A stretch of DNA of 64,000 nucleotides from Hyphomicrobiales bacterium (GCA_017305715.1 JAFKKG010000011.1:290950-354949), one strand, 5' to 3'. Counted from the first letter of the stretch, positions 34,568 to 43,347 are shown. Notes: generated from the sequence alone by a model not told the origin. Numbers and translations: made by a program.

Positions 34568-34661
34568 GTCATCGTCACGGCCGGGCTTGTCTCGGCCATC
34601 CACGTCTTGGTTCGTGCCGCAAAGAAGTCGTAGGTGCCCGGGACAAGCCCGGGCATGACGG
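34568..34661. repeat. dispersed intergenic inverted repeat (GGGCTTGTC/GACAAGCCC family)
   Basis: CACGGCCGGGCTTGTCTCGG near 34575 pairs with CCCGGGACAAGCCCGGGCAT near 34637, about 20 bases per arm with a few mismatches. I recall this as a common Bradyrhizobium repeat that ends in CATGACGG. It fills the gap between the msrB stop and its terminator, so it would be in the msr transcript's 3' end. Confidence 0.6.
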
Positions 34662-34664
34662 AGG

Positions 34665-35069
34665 CTATTTCGGCTGTAGCTTCAGCGCGGCCGAGTTGAT
34701 GCAGTAGCGCAGGCCGGTCGGGCCGGGGCCGTCCTCGAAGACGTGGCCGAGATGGCCGTTGCATTTCGAGCACAACACCTCGGTGCGGATCATGCCGTGG
34801 CTGACATCGCGCTCCTCGTCGACATGGCTGTCCACGGCGGGGGCGGTAAAGCTCGGCCAACCGCAGCCGGAATCGAATTTGGCGTCGGATTCGAACAGCG
34901 TCTGGCCGCAGCCGGCACAGATATAGGTGCCCTTGCGGTGCTCATGCTCGTATTCGCCGGAGAACGGCCGCTCGGTCGCCTTTTCGCGCAGCACCGCGTA
35001 CTGCATCGGCGTCAGCTCGCGGCGCCACTCGGCCTCGCTCTTCTCGACCTTGGTCTTGGTGTCGGGCAT
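34665..35069 (-). CDS. msrB: peptide methionine-(R)-S-oxide reductase
   Basis: A 134-residue enzyme reducing methionine-R-sulfoxide in proteins. Zinc ligands are present as two CxxC pairs (Cys51/54 and Cys100/103), and the catalytic Cys123 is in RYCINSAAL. Other motifs: [10 protein letters not shown] and [19 protein letters not shown]. No signal peptide is visible, so it should be cytoplasmic. It lies 24 bases after msrA on the same strand, in a two-gene operon. Length is normal. Confidence 0.96.
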   Translation of the reverse strand: MPDTKTKVEKSEAEWRRELTPMQYAVLREKATERPFSGEYEHEHRKGTYICAGCGQTLFESDAKFDSGCGWPSFTAPAVDSHVDEERDVSHGMIRTEVLCSKCNGHLGHVFEDGPGPTGLRYCINSAALKLQPK

Positions 35070-35093
35070 GGACTCTCCTGTAATTTTACGCCG

Positions 35094-35813
35094 TTAGTTG
35101 GTGACTTTGCTCGCGCTCACCAGCGTCGGCTTCTCGATGTAATTTTCCGAAAAGATCTTCTTGAGATTATTGACCTTCGGAATGTCGTTGAACGCTATAT
35201 AGGGCTGGTTCGGGTGCAGCGTCAGGTAGTCCTGATGATAGGCCTCGGCCGGATAGAACGCCTCCAATGGGCCGATCTTGGTCACGATCGGCTTCTTGTA
35301 GACCTTGGCGGCGTTGAGCTGGGCGATATAGGCCTCCGCGACCTTCTTCTGCTCGTCGCTGGTGGTGAAGATCGCCGAGCGATATTGCGTGCCGGTGTCC
35401 GGGCCCTGGCGGTTGAGCTGGGTCGGGTCGTGCACGACCGAGAAGAAGATCTGCAGGATCTTGCCATAGCTGATCTTCTGCGGGTCGTATTTGACCTCGA
35501 CCGCTTCGGCATGTCCCGTGGTTCCCATCGAGACCAGATTGTAGTCGGCGGTGGCCTTGCTGCCGCCGGCATAGCCGGACACCGCATTGACCACGCCGGC
35601 GGTGTGCTGGAACACGCCCTGGACGCCCCAGAAGCAACCGCCGGCAAGGACGGCGGTCTGGACGCCGCCGGCCGGCGTCACATCGGCGGCGGGGGCGGGG
35701 ATGATCACGGCTTCTTCCGCGGCACGCGAGGGGGCCGCGGCAAATGCGGCAATGGCCAGCGCGCCGATGGCGGCGGCGCACAGCGAAAGGCGGCTGGATG
35801 GGCGAGGGGACAT
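35094..35813 (-). CDS. msrA: peptide methionine-(S)-S-oxide reductase, with signal peptide
   Basis: A 239-residue enzyme reducing methionine-S-sulfoxide. The catalytic motif GGCFWG is at Cys60, followed by GYAGG, the TGHAEAVEV acid/His region and FFSVVHDPTQLNRQGPDTGTQYRS. Unlike cytoplasmic MsrA, it begins with a clear export signal (about residues 1-32, LCAAAIGALAIAAFAAAPSR). The mature protein should therefore be periplasmic or membrane-anchored. It is in an operon with msrB, which has no visible signal. Confidence 0.95.
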   Translation of the reverse strand: MSPRPSSRLSLCAAAIGALAIAAFAAAPSRAAEEAVIIPAPAADVTPAGGVQTAVLAGGCFWGVQGVFQHTAGVVNAVSGYAGGSKATADYNLVSMGTTGHAEAVEVKYDPQKISYGKILQIFFSVVHDPTQLNRQGPDTGTQYRSAIFTTSDEQKKVAEAYIAQLNAAKVYKKPIVTKIGPLEAFYPAEAYHQDYLTLHPNQPYIAFNDIPKVNNLKKIFSENYIEKPTLVSASKVTN

Positions 35814-36088
35814 GGTTTCCTCTTGGGGCTGTTGGAAGGCAGTTTAGAGCGGGAGCGGCGTTTCGCAATCGGCGTTGCTCCCTCCGCTACGCCAAAGATA
35901 CGGGCCGGGTCCCGCTTTGTTACGGCGCCGGGCACACGGTTTCGTGACTAAAACCACGACGGCGCAAGGATTTAGGTGGATCGGCCAGACGCGATATCCG
36001 GCCGCGCTTGACCGGGCGTTGCGTCCCTTCCCACAATGAACCGGCGGTCGCCGGCGGCGACCAATCTGTGCCCCGGAGCCTTCTTCGC

Positions 36089-37813
36089 ATGTTGCGCGCG
36101 TGTGTGCTGTCGATCGCCCTGCTAGCCGCTGCCGGTCCCGCGCGCGCCGCGGGCGATATCGACACCTGCCGGAAGCCGGACGCGGAACCGGTGGCAAGGC
36201 TGGCCGCCTGCGAAACCGTTATCGCGGACGACACGATCACCGGCAAACCGCGCGCCGCGGCTTTCTGGATACGCGCGGACGGGCTGATCAAAAAGCGCGA
36301 CTATGACGGTGCGATCACCGCCGTCAACGTGGCGCTGGAGATCGATCCGGAGAATGCCGGCTATCTCAATACGCGCGGCATCGCCTACAAGAGCAAGGGC
36401 GAAGACGACCGGGCGATGGCCGACTACGATCTTGCCACGAAGCTCCGCCCCAAATTTGCCAGCCCCTACAATAATCGCGGGGTGATTTTCCTGCGCAGGG
36501 GCGATTTCGATCGCGCGTTCGCGGAATTCAGTTCAGCGACCAAACTCCCGGACAACAATCAGAACCGCGCTCTGCATTTTTCCAATCGGGCCCGCGCCCA
36601 GACCTTTCGCAAGCAGTATGACGCGGCGATCGCCGATTTCGCCGAAGCCCAGAAACTCAACTCCGACAATGGACTGATTACAAACTACCGCTGCATCACC
36701 TATACCGAGATGAAGAAATTCGACGAGGCATTGGCGGACTGCAACGCGGCATTGGCAAAGACGCCCACGTCGATCTTCACGCTGACCAGCCGCGGCAATG
36801 TCTATCTGGCCAAAGGCGATCTCGCCGCCGCGCTGAAGGACTACAACGAGTCGCTCAAGGTCAATCCGAATTATATCCGGGCGCACGCCTACCGGGGCCA
36901 GCTGTTCGAAAAACGCCGCGACCTGGTCGCCGCACGCGCGGACTATCGATCCGCCAGCGCGGCGTTGACGAAGTTCGACGAGATCGACATCGCCGTCGCG
37001 CGCCGGCTCGCCAAGGAACGCCTCGCGGCGCTGACGGCGGGGGAGCCGCCGATCGCTGCCGCTGCCAGGCCGGCTCCGGGAAAGACCGCAACACCCGCGC
37101 CGTCCGGCCCGCGCAAGGTTGCCCTGATCGTCGGCAATGGCGCCTACAAGAACGTGCAGCCGCTCGCCAATCCGCCGCGCGACGCCAAATTGATCGCCTC
37201 CACGCTGCGCGATATCGGCTTTGCGACCGTGACGCTGGCGCCGGACCTCACCCGCGACAAGTTCTTCGCCGCCCTGCACGAATTCGGCGCCGAGGCCGAA
37301 AAGGCCGATTGGGCCGTGGTCTATTATGCCGGCCACGGCATGGAGATCGGCGGCGTCAATTACCTGATCCCGACCGACGCCAGGCTCGCCGCCGACCGCG
37401 ATGCCGAGACGCAGGCGGTGGCGCTCGAACAGTTGATCGCCGCGGTTTCGGGCGCGCGCAAGCTGCGGCTGGTGATACTGGATGCCTGCCGCGACAATCC
37501 GTTCCAGAAGACCATGCAGCACACCATCGCGCTGAAGCTGGTCAACAAGGGCTTTTCCAACATCGAGCCGGAGGCGGGCTTCATGGTGGTCTACGCCGCC
37601 AAGCACGGCGAGACCGCGCTCGATGGCGATACCGTCAACAGCCCGTTCGCGACCATCCTCGCCCGTGAAATCAGGCAGCCCAGGGTGGAGGTGCGAAAAC
37701 TGTTCGATATCGTCCGCGACGACGTCTGGACGATGACCAAGCACGCACAGCAGCCGTTCACCTACGGCTCGCCGCCCGGAAGGGAAGACTTTTATTTCGT
37801 CGCGGAGAAATGA
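36089..37813 (+). CDS. exported TPR-caspase (peptidase C14) fusion protein
   Basis: A 574-residue protein with two parts. After a signal peptide (about residues 1-22, ending ARAAG), roughly seven tetratricopeptide repeats fill residues 55-330 (for example YDGAITAVNVALEIDPENAG, DDRAMADYDLATKLRPKFAS, GDLAAALKDYNESLKVNPNY). A Pro/Ala linker leads to a caspase-fold domain (about 345-574) beginning RKVALIVGNGAYKNVQPLAN. The catalytic pair is visible: His416 in YYAGHGME and Cys467 in LDACRDNPF. Start chosen at ATG 36089 because it begins exactly at the signal. Proteolytic activity and target are unproven. It is convergent with the helicase gene. Confidence 0.9.
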   Translation: MLRACVLSIALLAAAGPARAAGDIDTCRKPDAEPVARLAACETVIADDTITGKPRAAAFWIRADGLIKKRDYDGAITAVNVALEIDPENAGYLNTRGIAYKSKGEDDRAMADYDLATKLRPKFASPYNNRGVIFLRRGDFDRAFAEFSSATKLPDNNQNRALHFSNRARAQTFRKQYDAAIADFAEAQKLNSDNGLITNYRCITYTEMKKFDEALADCNAALAKTPTSIFTLTSRGNVYLAKGDLAAALKDYNESLKVNPNYIRAHAYRGQLFEKRRDLVAARADYRSASAALTKFDEIDIAVARRLAKERLAALTAGEPPIAAAARPAPGKTATPAPSGPRKVALIVGNGAYKNVQPLANPPRDAKLIASTLRDIGFATVTLAPDLTRDKFFAALHEFGAEAEKADWAVVYYAGHGMEIGGVNYLIPTDARLAADRDAETQAVALEQLIAAVSGARKLRLVILDACRDNPFQKTMQHTIALKLVNKGFSNIEPEAGFMVVYAAKHGETALDGDTVNSPFATILAREIRQPRVEVRKLFDIVRDDVWTMTKHAQQPFTYGSPPGREDFYFVAEK

Positions 37814-37844
37814 GAGCTCCTCAGGATGAGATCTGAGAATATCC

Positions 37845-38960
37845 CTACACCACCACGCTCAGCCGCTTCGCCGCCCGCGTGATGCCGGTGTAGAGCCATC
37901 GGGCGCGGCTGTCCTGGAACGCGAAGCTCTCGTCGAACAGCACCACGTCGTCCCATTGCGAGCCCTGCGATTTGTGCACGGTCAGCACATAGCCATAGTC
38001 GAACTCGTCATAGGGCTTGCGCTGTTCCCACGGGATGGCCTCGATGCCGCCTTCGAAGCAGTCCTGGCGCACCGAAACCTTGGTGACCTTGTGTCCGAAC
38101 TCCTCGTCCGGCGAGAGCCGCATGCTCAGGATCTGCGATTTCGAGCGCGGCTGGGTCCGCGACTTCACCCGCCACAGCCCGCCGTTGAACAGGCCTTTCT
38201 TGCGGTTGTTGCGCAGGCACACCAATTTATCGCCAGCCACCGGCAAGGGATCCTCGATGTTCTGTTTCTGCCGCACCCGCATGTTGTAGGCGCGGCGGGT
38301 ATTGTTGCGTCCGACCAGCACCTGGTCGGCGCCCATCACGCGGTCGGGGTCGAGTTCACTGCGCGACACCACTTCGCTTTCGCCATGGCGGCCGATCTCG
38401 AGTTCACGGCCCTCGCGGATATCCATCGACATCCGCACGATCGGATCGTCCTGGGCCTGGCGATGCACCTCGGTCAGCATGGCGTCGGGCTCGCAGTCCG
38501 TAAAGAACCCGCCGCCCTGGATCGGCGGCAATTGTGCGGGGTCGCCGAGCACCAATAGCGGACAGTCGAACGACATCAGGTCGCGGCCGAGTTCCGCATC
38601 GACCATCGAGCATTCGTCGATCACGATCAGTTTCGCCTTCGAAGCCGGCGCGTCGTCCCAGAGTTCGAAACTGGGCTGCTCGACGCCGGATTCGCGGGCG
38701 CGATAGATCAGGGAATGAATGGTGGAGGCGTTGTCGCACCCCTTGTTGCGCATCACCAGCGCCGCTTTGCCGGTGAAGGCCGCGAATTTCACCTCGCCAT
38801 CGACGCCGTCGGCGATGTGCCGGGCCAGCGTGGTCTTGCCGGTTCCGGCATAGCCGAACAGCCGGAACACCGGCGGCGTGCCGTTCTTGCCCGGCTTGGC
38901 CTTCAGCCAATCGGCAACGGCCTTCAGCGCTGAATCCTGATGCGGTGTAAAGCTGGTCAT
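37845..38960 (-). CDS. RecD/Dda-like ATP-dependent helicase, stand-alone
   Basis: A 371-residue superfamily 1B helicase. The start at 38960 gives MTSFTPHQDSALKAVADWLK. Motifs: Walker A LFGYAGTGKTT, Walker B IVIDECSMVD, motif III LGDPAQLPPI, and the C-terminal motif VLTVHKSQGSQWDDVVL followed by WLYTGITRAAKRLSVV. It resembles phage T4 Dda and the C-terminal half of RecD2. No RecB or RecC gene is adjacent and no phage genes surround it. It probably acts in replication or repair. Confidence 0.92.
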   Translation of the reverse strand: MTSFTPHQDSALKAVADWLKAKPGKNGTPPVFRLFGYAGTGKTTLARHIADGVDGEVKFAAFTGKAALVMRNKGCDNASTIHSLIYRARESGVEQPSFELWDDAPASKAKLIVIDECSMVDAELGRDLMSFDCPLLVLGDPAQLPPIQGGGFFTDCEPDAMLTEVHRQAQDDPIVRMSMDIREGRELEIGRHGESEVVSRSELDPDRVMGADQVLVGRNNTRRAYNMRVRQKQNIEDPLPVAGDKLVCLRNNRKKGLFNGGLWRVKSRTQPRSKSQILSMRLSPDEEFGHKVTKVSVRQDCFEGGIEAIPWEQRKPYDEFDYGYVLTVHKSQGSQWDDVVLFDESFAFQDSRARWLYTGITRAAKRLSVVV

Positions 38961-39142
38961 GGGGTCTCGGCGAGGGCGAGCGGGCCGTGACCGGCCGCGA
39001 CTCAAACGGACCCCCAAGCTAACCATTCGCGCGTTCCATGCAAGATGACTTCCGCGGCGCGGAATTGCGGTTTCATGGCCGAGGCTGGACTCGGCTCCCA
39101 TGGGGAATACACTGCCGCAAAACAACAATCGGGAGCGACGTC

Positions 39143-40354
39143 ATGAAATTCGGCATCTTTTACGAGCTGCAGCTGCCGCGCCCGTGGGAAGAGGGCGATG
39201 AGCTCCGGCTCTACCAGAATGCCCTGACGCAGCTCGAGACCGCCGATCGCTGCGGCTACGATCACGCCTGGGTGGTGGAACATCATTTCCTTGAGGAATA
39301 TTCGCATTCGCCGTCGCCCGAGTCGTTTCTCGCCGCGGCCTCCCAGCGCACCAAGAAGATCAGGCTCGGCCACGGCATCTTCCAGCTCACCACCAACCAT
39401 CCCGCGCGCGTCGCCGAACGTATCGCGGTGCTCGACCTGCTGAGCAACGGCCGCTGCGAATTCGGCATGGGCGAGAGTGCCTCGATCACCGAACTGACGC
39501 CGTTCGGCCGCGACATGGAAACCAAGCGCGAGGTGTTCGAGGAGGCCGTGCAGGCGATCTTTCCGATGTTCACCAAGATCGGCACCGAACATCACGGCAA
39601 ATATTTCGACATTCCGCTGCGCAACGTGGTGCCGAAGCCGGTGCAGAAGCCGCATCCGCCGCTGTGGATGGCCTGCTCGCAACTGCCGACCATCGAACGC
39701 GCCGGCGAAAACGGCTTTGGCGCGCTCGGCTTCCAGTTCGTCAGCGCCGATGCGGCGCATGCCTGGGTGCATGCCTATTACAACGCCATTACAAAACGGC
39801 TGAAGAAGCTCGCCGACTACGAGATCAACCCGAACATGGCGCTGGTGTCGTTCTTCATGTGCGCCAAGACCGACGAGGAAGCCCGCGCCCGCGCCGACGG
39901 CGCCACCTTCTTCCAGTTCGCGCTGCGCTATTACGGGCAGGGACAAAACCGGGCGCGTCCGGCGCCGGGCACCGTCAACATGTGGGACGAATACAACAAA
40001 TGGAAGCGCGACAATCCGGAGGCGCAGGAGGCCGCGTTGCGCGGCGGCCTGATCGGCTCGCCGGAAACCATCCGCAAGAAATTGCGCCGCTTCCGCTCCT
40101 CGCATATCGATCAGGTGATCCTGCTCAACCAGGCCGGCAAGAACACCCACGAGCACATCTGCGAATCGCTGGAACTGTTCGCCCAAGAGGTGATGCCGGA
40201 GTTCCAGCACGATCCCGAGCACGAGGCCTGGAAGGCCGGCGTGATGAGCGGCGCGATCCAGCTCGAGGAAATCGACACCGAGGCGTTCAAGGACCGCTAC
40301 GGCAAGCTGGCGGTCAGCGTTGCGCCGACTTCGAAGGTTGCGGCGGCGGGGTAG
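39143..40354 (+). CDS. LLM-class flavin-dependent oxidoreductase (bacterial luciferase-like)
   Basis: A 403-residue TIM-barrel flavoprotein. The ATG at 39143 has GGGAG seven bases upstream. Family features: MKFGIFYELQLPRPWEEGDE, the conserved VVEHHFLEEYSHSPSPESFL, IRLGHGIFQLTTNHPARVAE and LLSNGRCEFGMGES. It belongs to the luciferase-alpha-like rather than the SsuD-like side. It uses reduced FMN and O2 or coenzyme F420 on an unknown substrate. It is monocistronic, one gene away from the sulfonate cluster, and not clearly part of it. Confidence 0.9.
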   Translation: MKFGIFYELQLPRPWEEGDELRLYQNALTQLETADRCGYDHAWVVEHHFLEEYSHSPSPESFLAAASQRTKKIRLGHGIFQLTTNHPARVAERIAVLDLLSNGRCEFGMGESASITELTPFGRDMETKREVFEEAVQAIFPMFTKIGTEHHGKYFDIPLRNVVPKPVQKPHPPLWMACSQLPTIERAGENGFGALGFQFVSADAAHAWVHAYYNAITKRLKKLADYEINPNMALVSFFMCAKTDEEARARADGATFFQFALRYYGQGQNRARPAPGTVNMWDEYNKWKRDNPEAQEAALRGGLIGSPETIRKKLRRFRSSHIDQVILLNQAGKNTHEHICESLELFAQEVMPEFQHDPEHEAWKAGVMSGAIQLEEIDTEAFKDRYGKLAVSVAPTSKVAAAG

Positions 40355-40385
40355 AGCCCCGCCATGTCGCCCGGCGGCGTCTCGA

Positions 40386-40625
40386 TCAGGAGGCGTCGAA
40401 CAGTTCTATCGCGCGTTCCCTGACGGTGCCGCCGCTATCCTCGCGCGCGATGAGCACGTAGTCCGGGCACGGCGCGCCCGACTTTGCGGTGGTGAAGCGT
40501 CGGCGGAATTTCGCGCCGTGGACGATGTTGAAATACAGCGCCGCGCTTTCGTCCTCGAGCTGCCCGAAGCAGGAGAGTTCTTCGTGCGCGCCGGCCAGAT
40601 GCCGGATGGTGTAATGCGGGATCAT
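40386..40625 (-). CDS. hypothetical protein, 79 aa
   Basis: A 79-residue soluble protein: MIPHYTIRHLAGAHEELSCF, then LEDESAALYFNIVHGAKFRR and CPDYVLIAREDSGGTVRERA. The composition and absence of stops suggest a real gene, but I see no good ribosome site and no family. A 31-codon membrane ORF lies 22 bases upstream on the same strand. Confidence 0.5.
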   Translation of the reverse strand: MIPHYTIRHLAGAHEELSCFGQLEDESAALYFNIVHGAKFRRRFTTAKSGAPCPDYVLIAREDSGGTVRERAIELFDAS

Positions 40626-40647
40626 GTCGCAGGCGGCTCGGCGCGTT

Positions 40648-40743
40648 TCATTGAAAGCCCCAGACGATCACGGTCAGCAACGCGGCCTGGCAGATGATCG
40701 CTGCCGCCATTTTGATCGGATAGAGGGTGCTGCGTTGAATCAT
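40648..40743 (-). CDS. possible 31-aa single-helix membrane protein
   Basis: The ATG at 40743 has GGGAG nine bases upstream and opens 31 codons: MIQRSTLYPIKM followed by a hydrophobic helix (AAAIICQAALLTVIVWGF) and a terminal Gln. The pattern (short basic N-terminus, one membrane helix, strong ribosome site) is that of bacterial small membrane proteins. There is no family evidence. Confidence 0.5.
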   Translation of the reverse strand: MIQRSTLYPIKMAAAIICQAALLTVIVWGFQ

Positions 40744-40789
40744 CGGTGACACTCCCGCTGATATGACGAGGCATCTCGAACACCGCTGA

Positions 40790-40990
40790 TTATTCTCCCG
40801 GCGCGTTGCCTTTTGAATTCCAAAATTGGGCAGGTTCCTCGCACAACATTCTCTGCATGGGGCTGACCATAGATGAAACTTTGGTGGTCAGCCCGGCCGC
40901 CGCTGCAAAACTGCGATCGACGGACTTGCTGACATCGAAAGGTGCCGTAACGTCGTTGTGCATCTCGTAAGCGTGCAAAAACCGTTTCAT
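40790..40990 (-). CDS. low-confidence hypothetical ORF, 66 aa
   Basis: A 66-codon frame (MKRFLHAYEMHNDVTAPFDV and following) in the otherwise empty 40744-41228 gap. The composition is plausible but there is no ribosome site and no recognisable motif. This gap is lower in GC than the surroundings. I list it because it is the longest open frame on this strand here; it may be a remnant. Confidence 0.25.
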   Translation of the reverse strand: MKRFLHAYEMHNDVTAPFDVSKSVDRSFAAAAGLTTKVSSMVSPMQRMLCEEPAQFWNSKGNAPGE

Positions 40991-41228
40991 CGCGTGGTGA
41001 TATCAGCGTGGAGATAATCTCTCCGTTCGCTTTCACATTCAAAATTCCATTTCATTGACGATGGCGTTGCTGCCGCGCATCATTTGAACGTCAAATCAAC
41101 GAAGCGAGATGGATGTCTCGCCGGGATTGAACCGGATAACCGATCGCCAGTGTGGAACATAACGGGCCGCAGCATCGACGTGCTGCGCCGACGGCGGCGC
41201 CATGCCGTTCGAATGCAGGAGTGCAGGG

Positions 41229-42329
41229 ATGTCACGAAACGATAACGACAACACAGCGCGGCTGGATCGCCGCAAACTATTGGTCGGCGGGGCCGCGGCG
41301 GCTCTGGCGGCGCCGCTGGGTATGTTCGGCGCGCAGGCCTTTCCGTTTCGTCCGGCGGCGTCCGGCATCGATTTCTCGCAATTCCCGATCTGCAAGACCG
41401 CATCCGACGCGCCGGCGCTGACAGGCGCGCCACGAAAACTGAAATTGTCGTGGAATGCCGGCGCGGTCTGCCTCGTGCCGGTTCCGGTCGCCATCGACCA
41501 CGGCTTCTTCAGGAAACACAATCTCGACGTCGAGCTGATCAATTACAGCGGCTCGACCGACCAGTTGCTGGAGGCGATCGCGACCGGCAAGAGCGACGCG
41601 GGGCTCGGCATGGCGCTGCGCTGGCTGAAGCCGCTGGAGCAGGGGTTCGACGTCAAGATCGCGGCCGGCACCCATGGCGGCTGCATGCGCGTGCTGTCGC
41701 GCACCAATTCCGGCGTCGACAGACTGGCCGACCTCAAGGGCAAGATCGTCGCGGTCGGCGATCTCGGCGGCCCGGACAAGAATTTCTTTTCGATCCAACT
41801 CGCCAAGCAGGGCATCGATCCCAACAAGGATGTCGACTGGCGCGCCTATCCCGGCAATCTGCTGCAGCTTGCCGTCGAGAAGGGCGAGGTCCAGGCGTTC
41901 CTGGCCTCCGATCCGATCGCCCATATCTGGCTGAAGGACACCGCCTACAAGGAGGTTGCGTCCAATCTGGACGGCGAATACAGGGACAAGACCTGTTGCA
42001 TCCTCGGACTGCGCGGCAGCCTCGTCCGCGAAGAGCCGCAGGTCGCGCGCGCCATCACGCAGGCGCTGCTCGACGCGGCGATGTACACCGCGCAAAATCC
42101 CGACATTGCCGCGGCCTCGTTCCAGCCTTACGCGCCCAAGGCGGCGAGCCTGCAGGATCTGCAGGCCATGGTCCGCTACCACACCCACCATCACCATCCC
42201 GTCGGCGAAGTGTTGAAGCGCGAGCTGAAGGCCTATGCGGACGATCTGAAGAGCGTTTCGGTCTTCAAGGCCAGCACCGACACGGCGAAATTTGCGGAGC
42301 GGATCTATGTCGACGTATTCGGTGTCTAA
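41229..42329 (+). CDS. nitrate/sulfonate-type ABC substrate-binding protein (divergent SsuA/NrtA-like)
   Basis: A 366-residue binding protein, first gene of the first organosulfur operon. The ATG at 41229 follows GCAGGAG. The N-terminus holds a Tat-like signal (LDRRKLLVGGAAAALAAPLG). The mature part has an NMT1/SsuA fold: KLKLSWNAGAVCLVPVPVAI, NLDVELINYSGSTDQLLEAI, DLKGKIVAVGDLGGPDKNFF. A histidine-rich patch, HTHHHHP, lies near residue 328. It is the most divergent of the six binding proteins in this cluster. Its 3' end overlaps the permease start by 23 bases, so the pair is surely matched. Confidence 0.9.
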   Translation: MSRNDNDNTARLDRRKLLVGGAAAALAAPLGMFGAQAFPFRPAASGIDFSQFPICKTASDAPALTGAPRKLKLSWNAGAVCLVPVPVAIDHGFFRKHNLDVELINYSGSTDQLLEAIATGKSDAGLGMALRWLKPLEQGFDVKIAAGTHGGCMRVLSRTNSGVDRLADLKGKIVAVGDLGGPDKNFFSIQLAKQGIDPNKDVDWRAYPGNLLQLAVEKGEVQAFLASDPIAHIWLKDTAYKEVASNLDGEYRDKTCCILGLRGSLVREEPQVARAITQALLDAAMYTAQNPDIAAASFQPYAPKAASLQDLQAMVRYHTHHHHPVGEVLKRELKAYADDLKSVSVFKASTDTAKFAERIYVDVFGV

Positions 42330-43347
42330 GGCGGTCGCACTGGCGCAATCGGCGGAGGAGGGGGCCGCACTTGTGGGACGGCCACCGTCGCTGTCGTTCT
42401 CCTTTCCGGCCGGCGGCACCGGCGTGTTCGCCAGCCTGGCATGGATCGGCTTCGGCATATCCTGCCTGTGGTGGCCGGATATCGGCGACTGGACGCGCAC
42501 CCATCAACTCGCGGCGGCGGCGTTTGTCATCGCGGGCGCCATTTTCCTGGCCACCGTGGCGGGCAGCCGGCTCGGGCGTTTCAATGCGGGTCTGCAGAAG
42601 CGCGCACCGTGGCTATTGGTTTCGGCGCTGTTCCTGACGCTGTGGGAAGTCGCGACCGCGAAGTTCGCGTGGCTGCCGCTGCCGTTCTTCCCGCCGCCGC
42701 AGTCGATCATCGAGGTCTACACCGATGATCTGCCGAAATTGCTCGACAGCATCTTTGCTTCGGTCAAACTTCAGCTCGGAGGCTATGTCATCGGCGCCGC
42801 CGTCGGCTTCCTCACCGGCGTCTCGATCGGCTGGTCGCGCAGCGTCGGTTACTGGGTGCATCCGGTGCTGCGGTTCATCGGTCCGCTGCCGGCGACGGCA
42901 TGGCTGCCGATCGCGTTCTTTACGTTCCCGTCGAGCTGGAGCGCCTCGACGTTCCTGATTGCGCTCGCGACCGGGTTTCCGGTCACGGTGCTGACCTGGT
43001 CCGGTGTCGCGAGCGTCAGCAATGCCTATTACGACGTGGCGAGGACACTCGGCGCCAAGCCGTCGTTCCTGGTGCTGAAGGTCGCCATCCCCGCCGCATT
43101 GCCGCACGTGTTCGTCGGCCTGTTCATGGGCCTCGGCTCGTCGTTTGCGGTGCTGGTGGTGGCCGAGATGATCGGGGTCAAGGCCGGGCTCGGCTGGTAT
43201 CTGCAATGGGCGCAGGGCTGGGCGGCCTATGCCAACATGTATGCCGCCTTGATCGTGATGTCGCTGCTCTGCTCCGGCGCGATCACGCTGCTGTTCAGGA
43301 CCCGCGACCGGCTGCTGATCTGGCAGAAGGGGGTGGTCAAATGGTAG
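42307..43347 (+). CDS. ABC transporter permease (SsuC/TauC family) with extended N-terminus
   Basis: A 346-residue inner-membrane permease. The ATG at 42307 overlaps the binding-protein gene. The conserved cytoplasmic EAA-type loop for ATPase contact reads YYDVARTLGAKPSFLVLKVA followed by IPAALPHVFVGLFMGLG. It is about 80 residues longer than the SsuC-like permease at 53741. The extra N-terminal part has two additional hydrophobic helices (FASLAWIGFGISCLWW and LAAAAFVIAGAIFLATVAG). The ATPase gene follows with a 7-base overlap. Confidence 0.92.
   Translation: MSTYSVSKAVALAQSAEEGAALVGRPPSLSFSFPAGGTGVFASLAWIGFGISCLWWPDIGDWTRTHQLAAAAFVIAGAIFLATVAGSRLGRFNAGLQKRAPWLLVSALFLTLWEVATAKFAWLPLPFFPPPQSIIEVYTDDLPKLLDSIFASVKLQLGGYVIGAAVGFLTGVSIGWSRSVGYWVHPVLRFIGPLPATAWLPIAFFTFPSSWSASTFLIALATGFPVTVLTWSGVASVSNAYYDVARTLGAKPSFLVLKVAIPAALPHVFVGLFMGLGSSFAVLVVAEMIGVKAGLGWYLQWAQGWAAYANMYAALIVMSLLCSGAITLLFRTRDRLLIWQKGVVKW

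Noticed and set aside
36089-38960. Caspase-fold gene and neighbouring helicase as an anti-phage defence pair
   Set aside because: The genes are convergent, the caspase protein has an export signal, and no nuclease, sensor or mobile element genes surround them. Nothing supports a joint defence role.
37845-40354. Luciferase-like oxidoreductase at 39143 as part of the sulfonate cluster
   Set aside because: It belongs to a different subgroup of the luciferase family, is monocistronic, and is separated by about 900 bases of small genes and gap from the first sulfonate operon.
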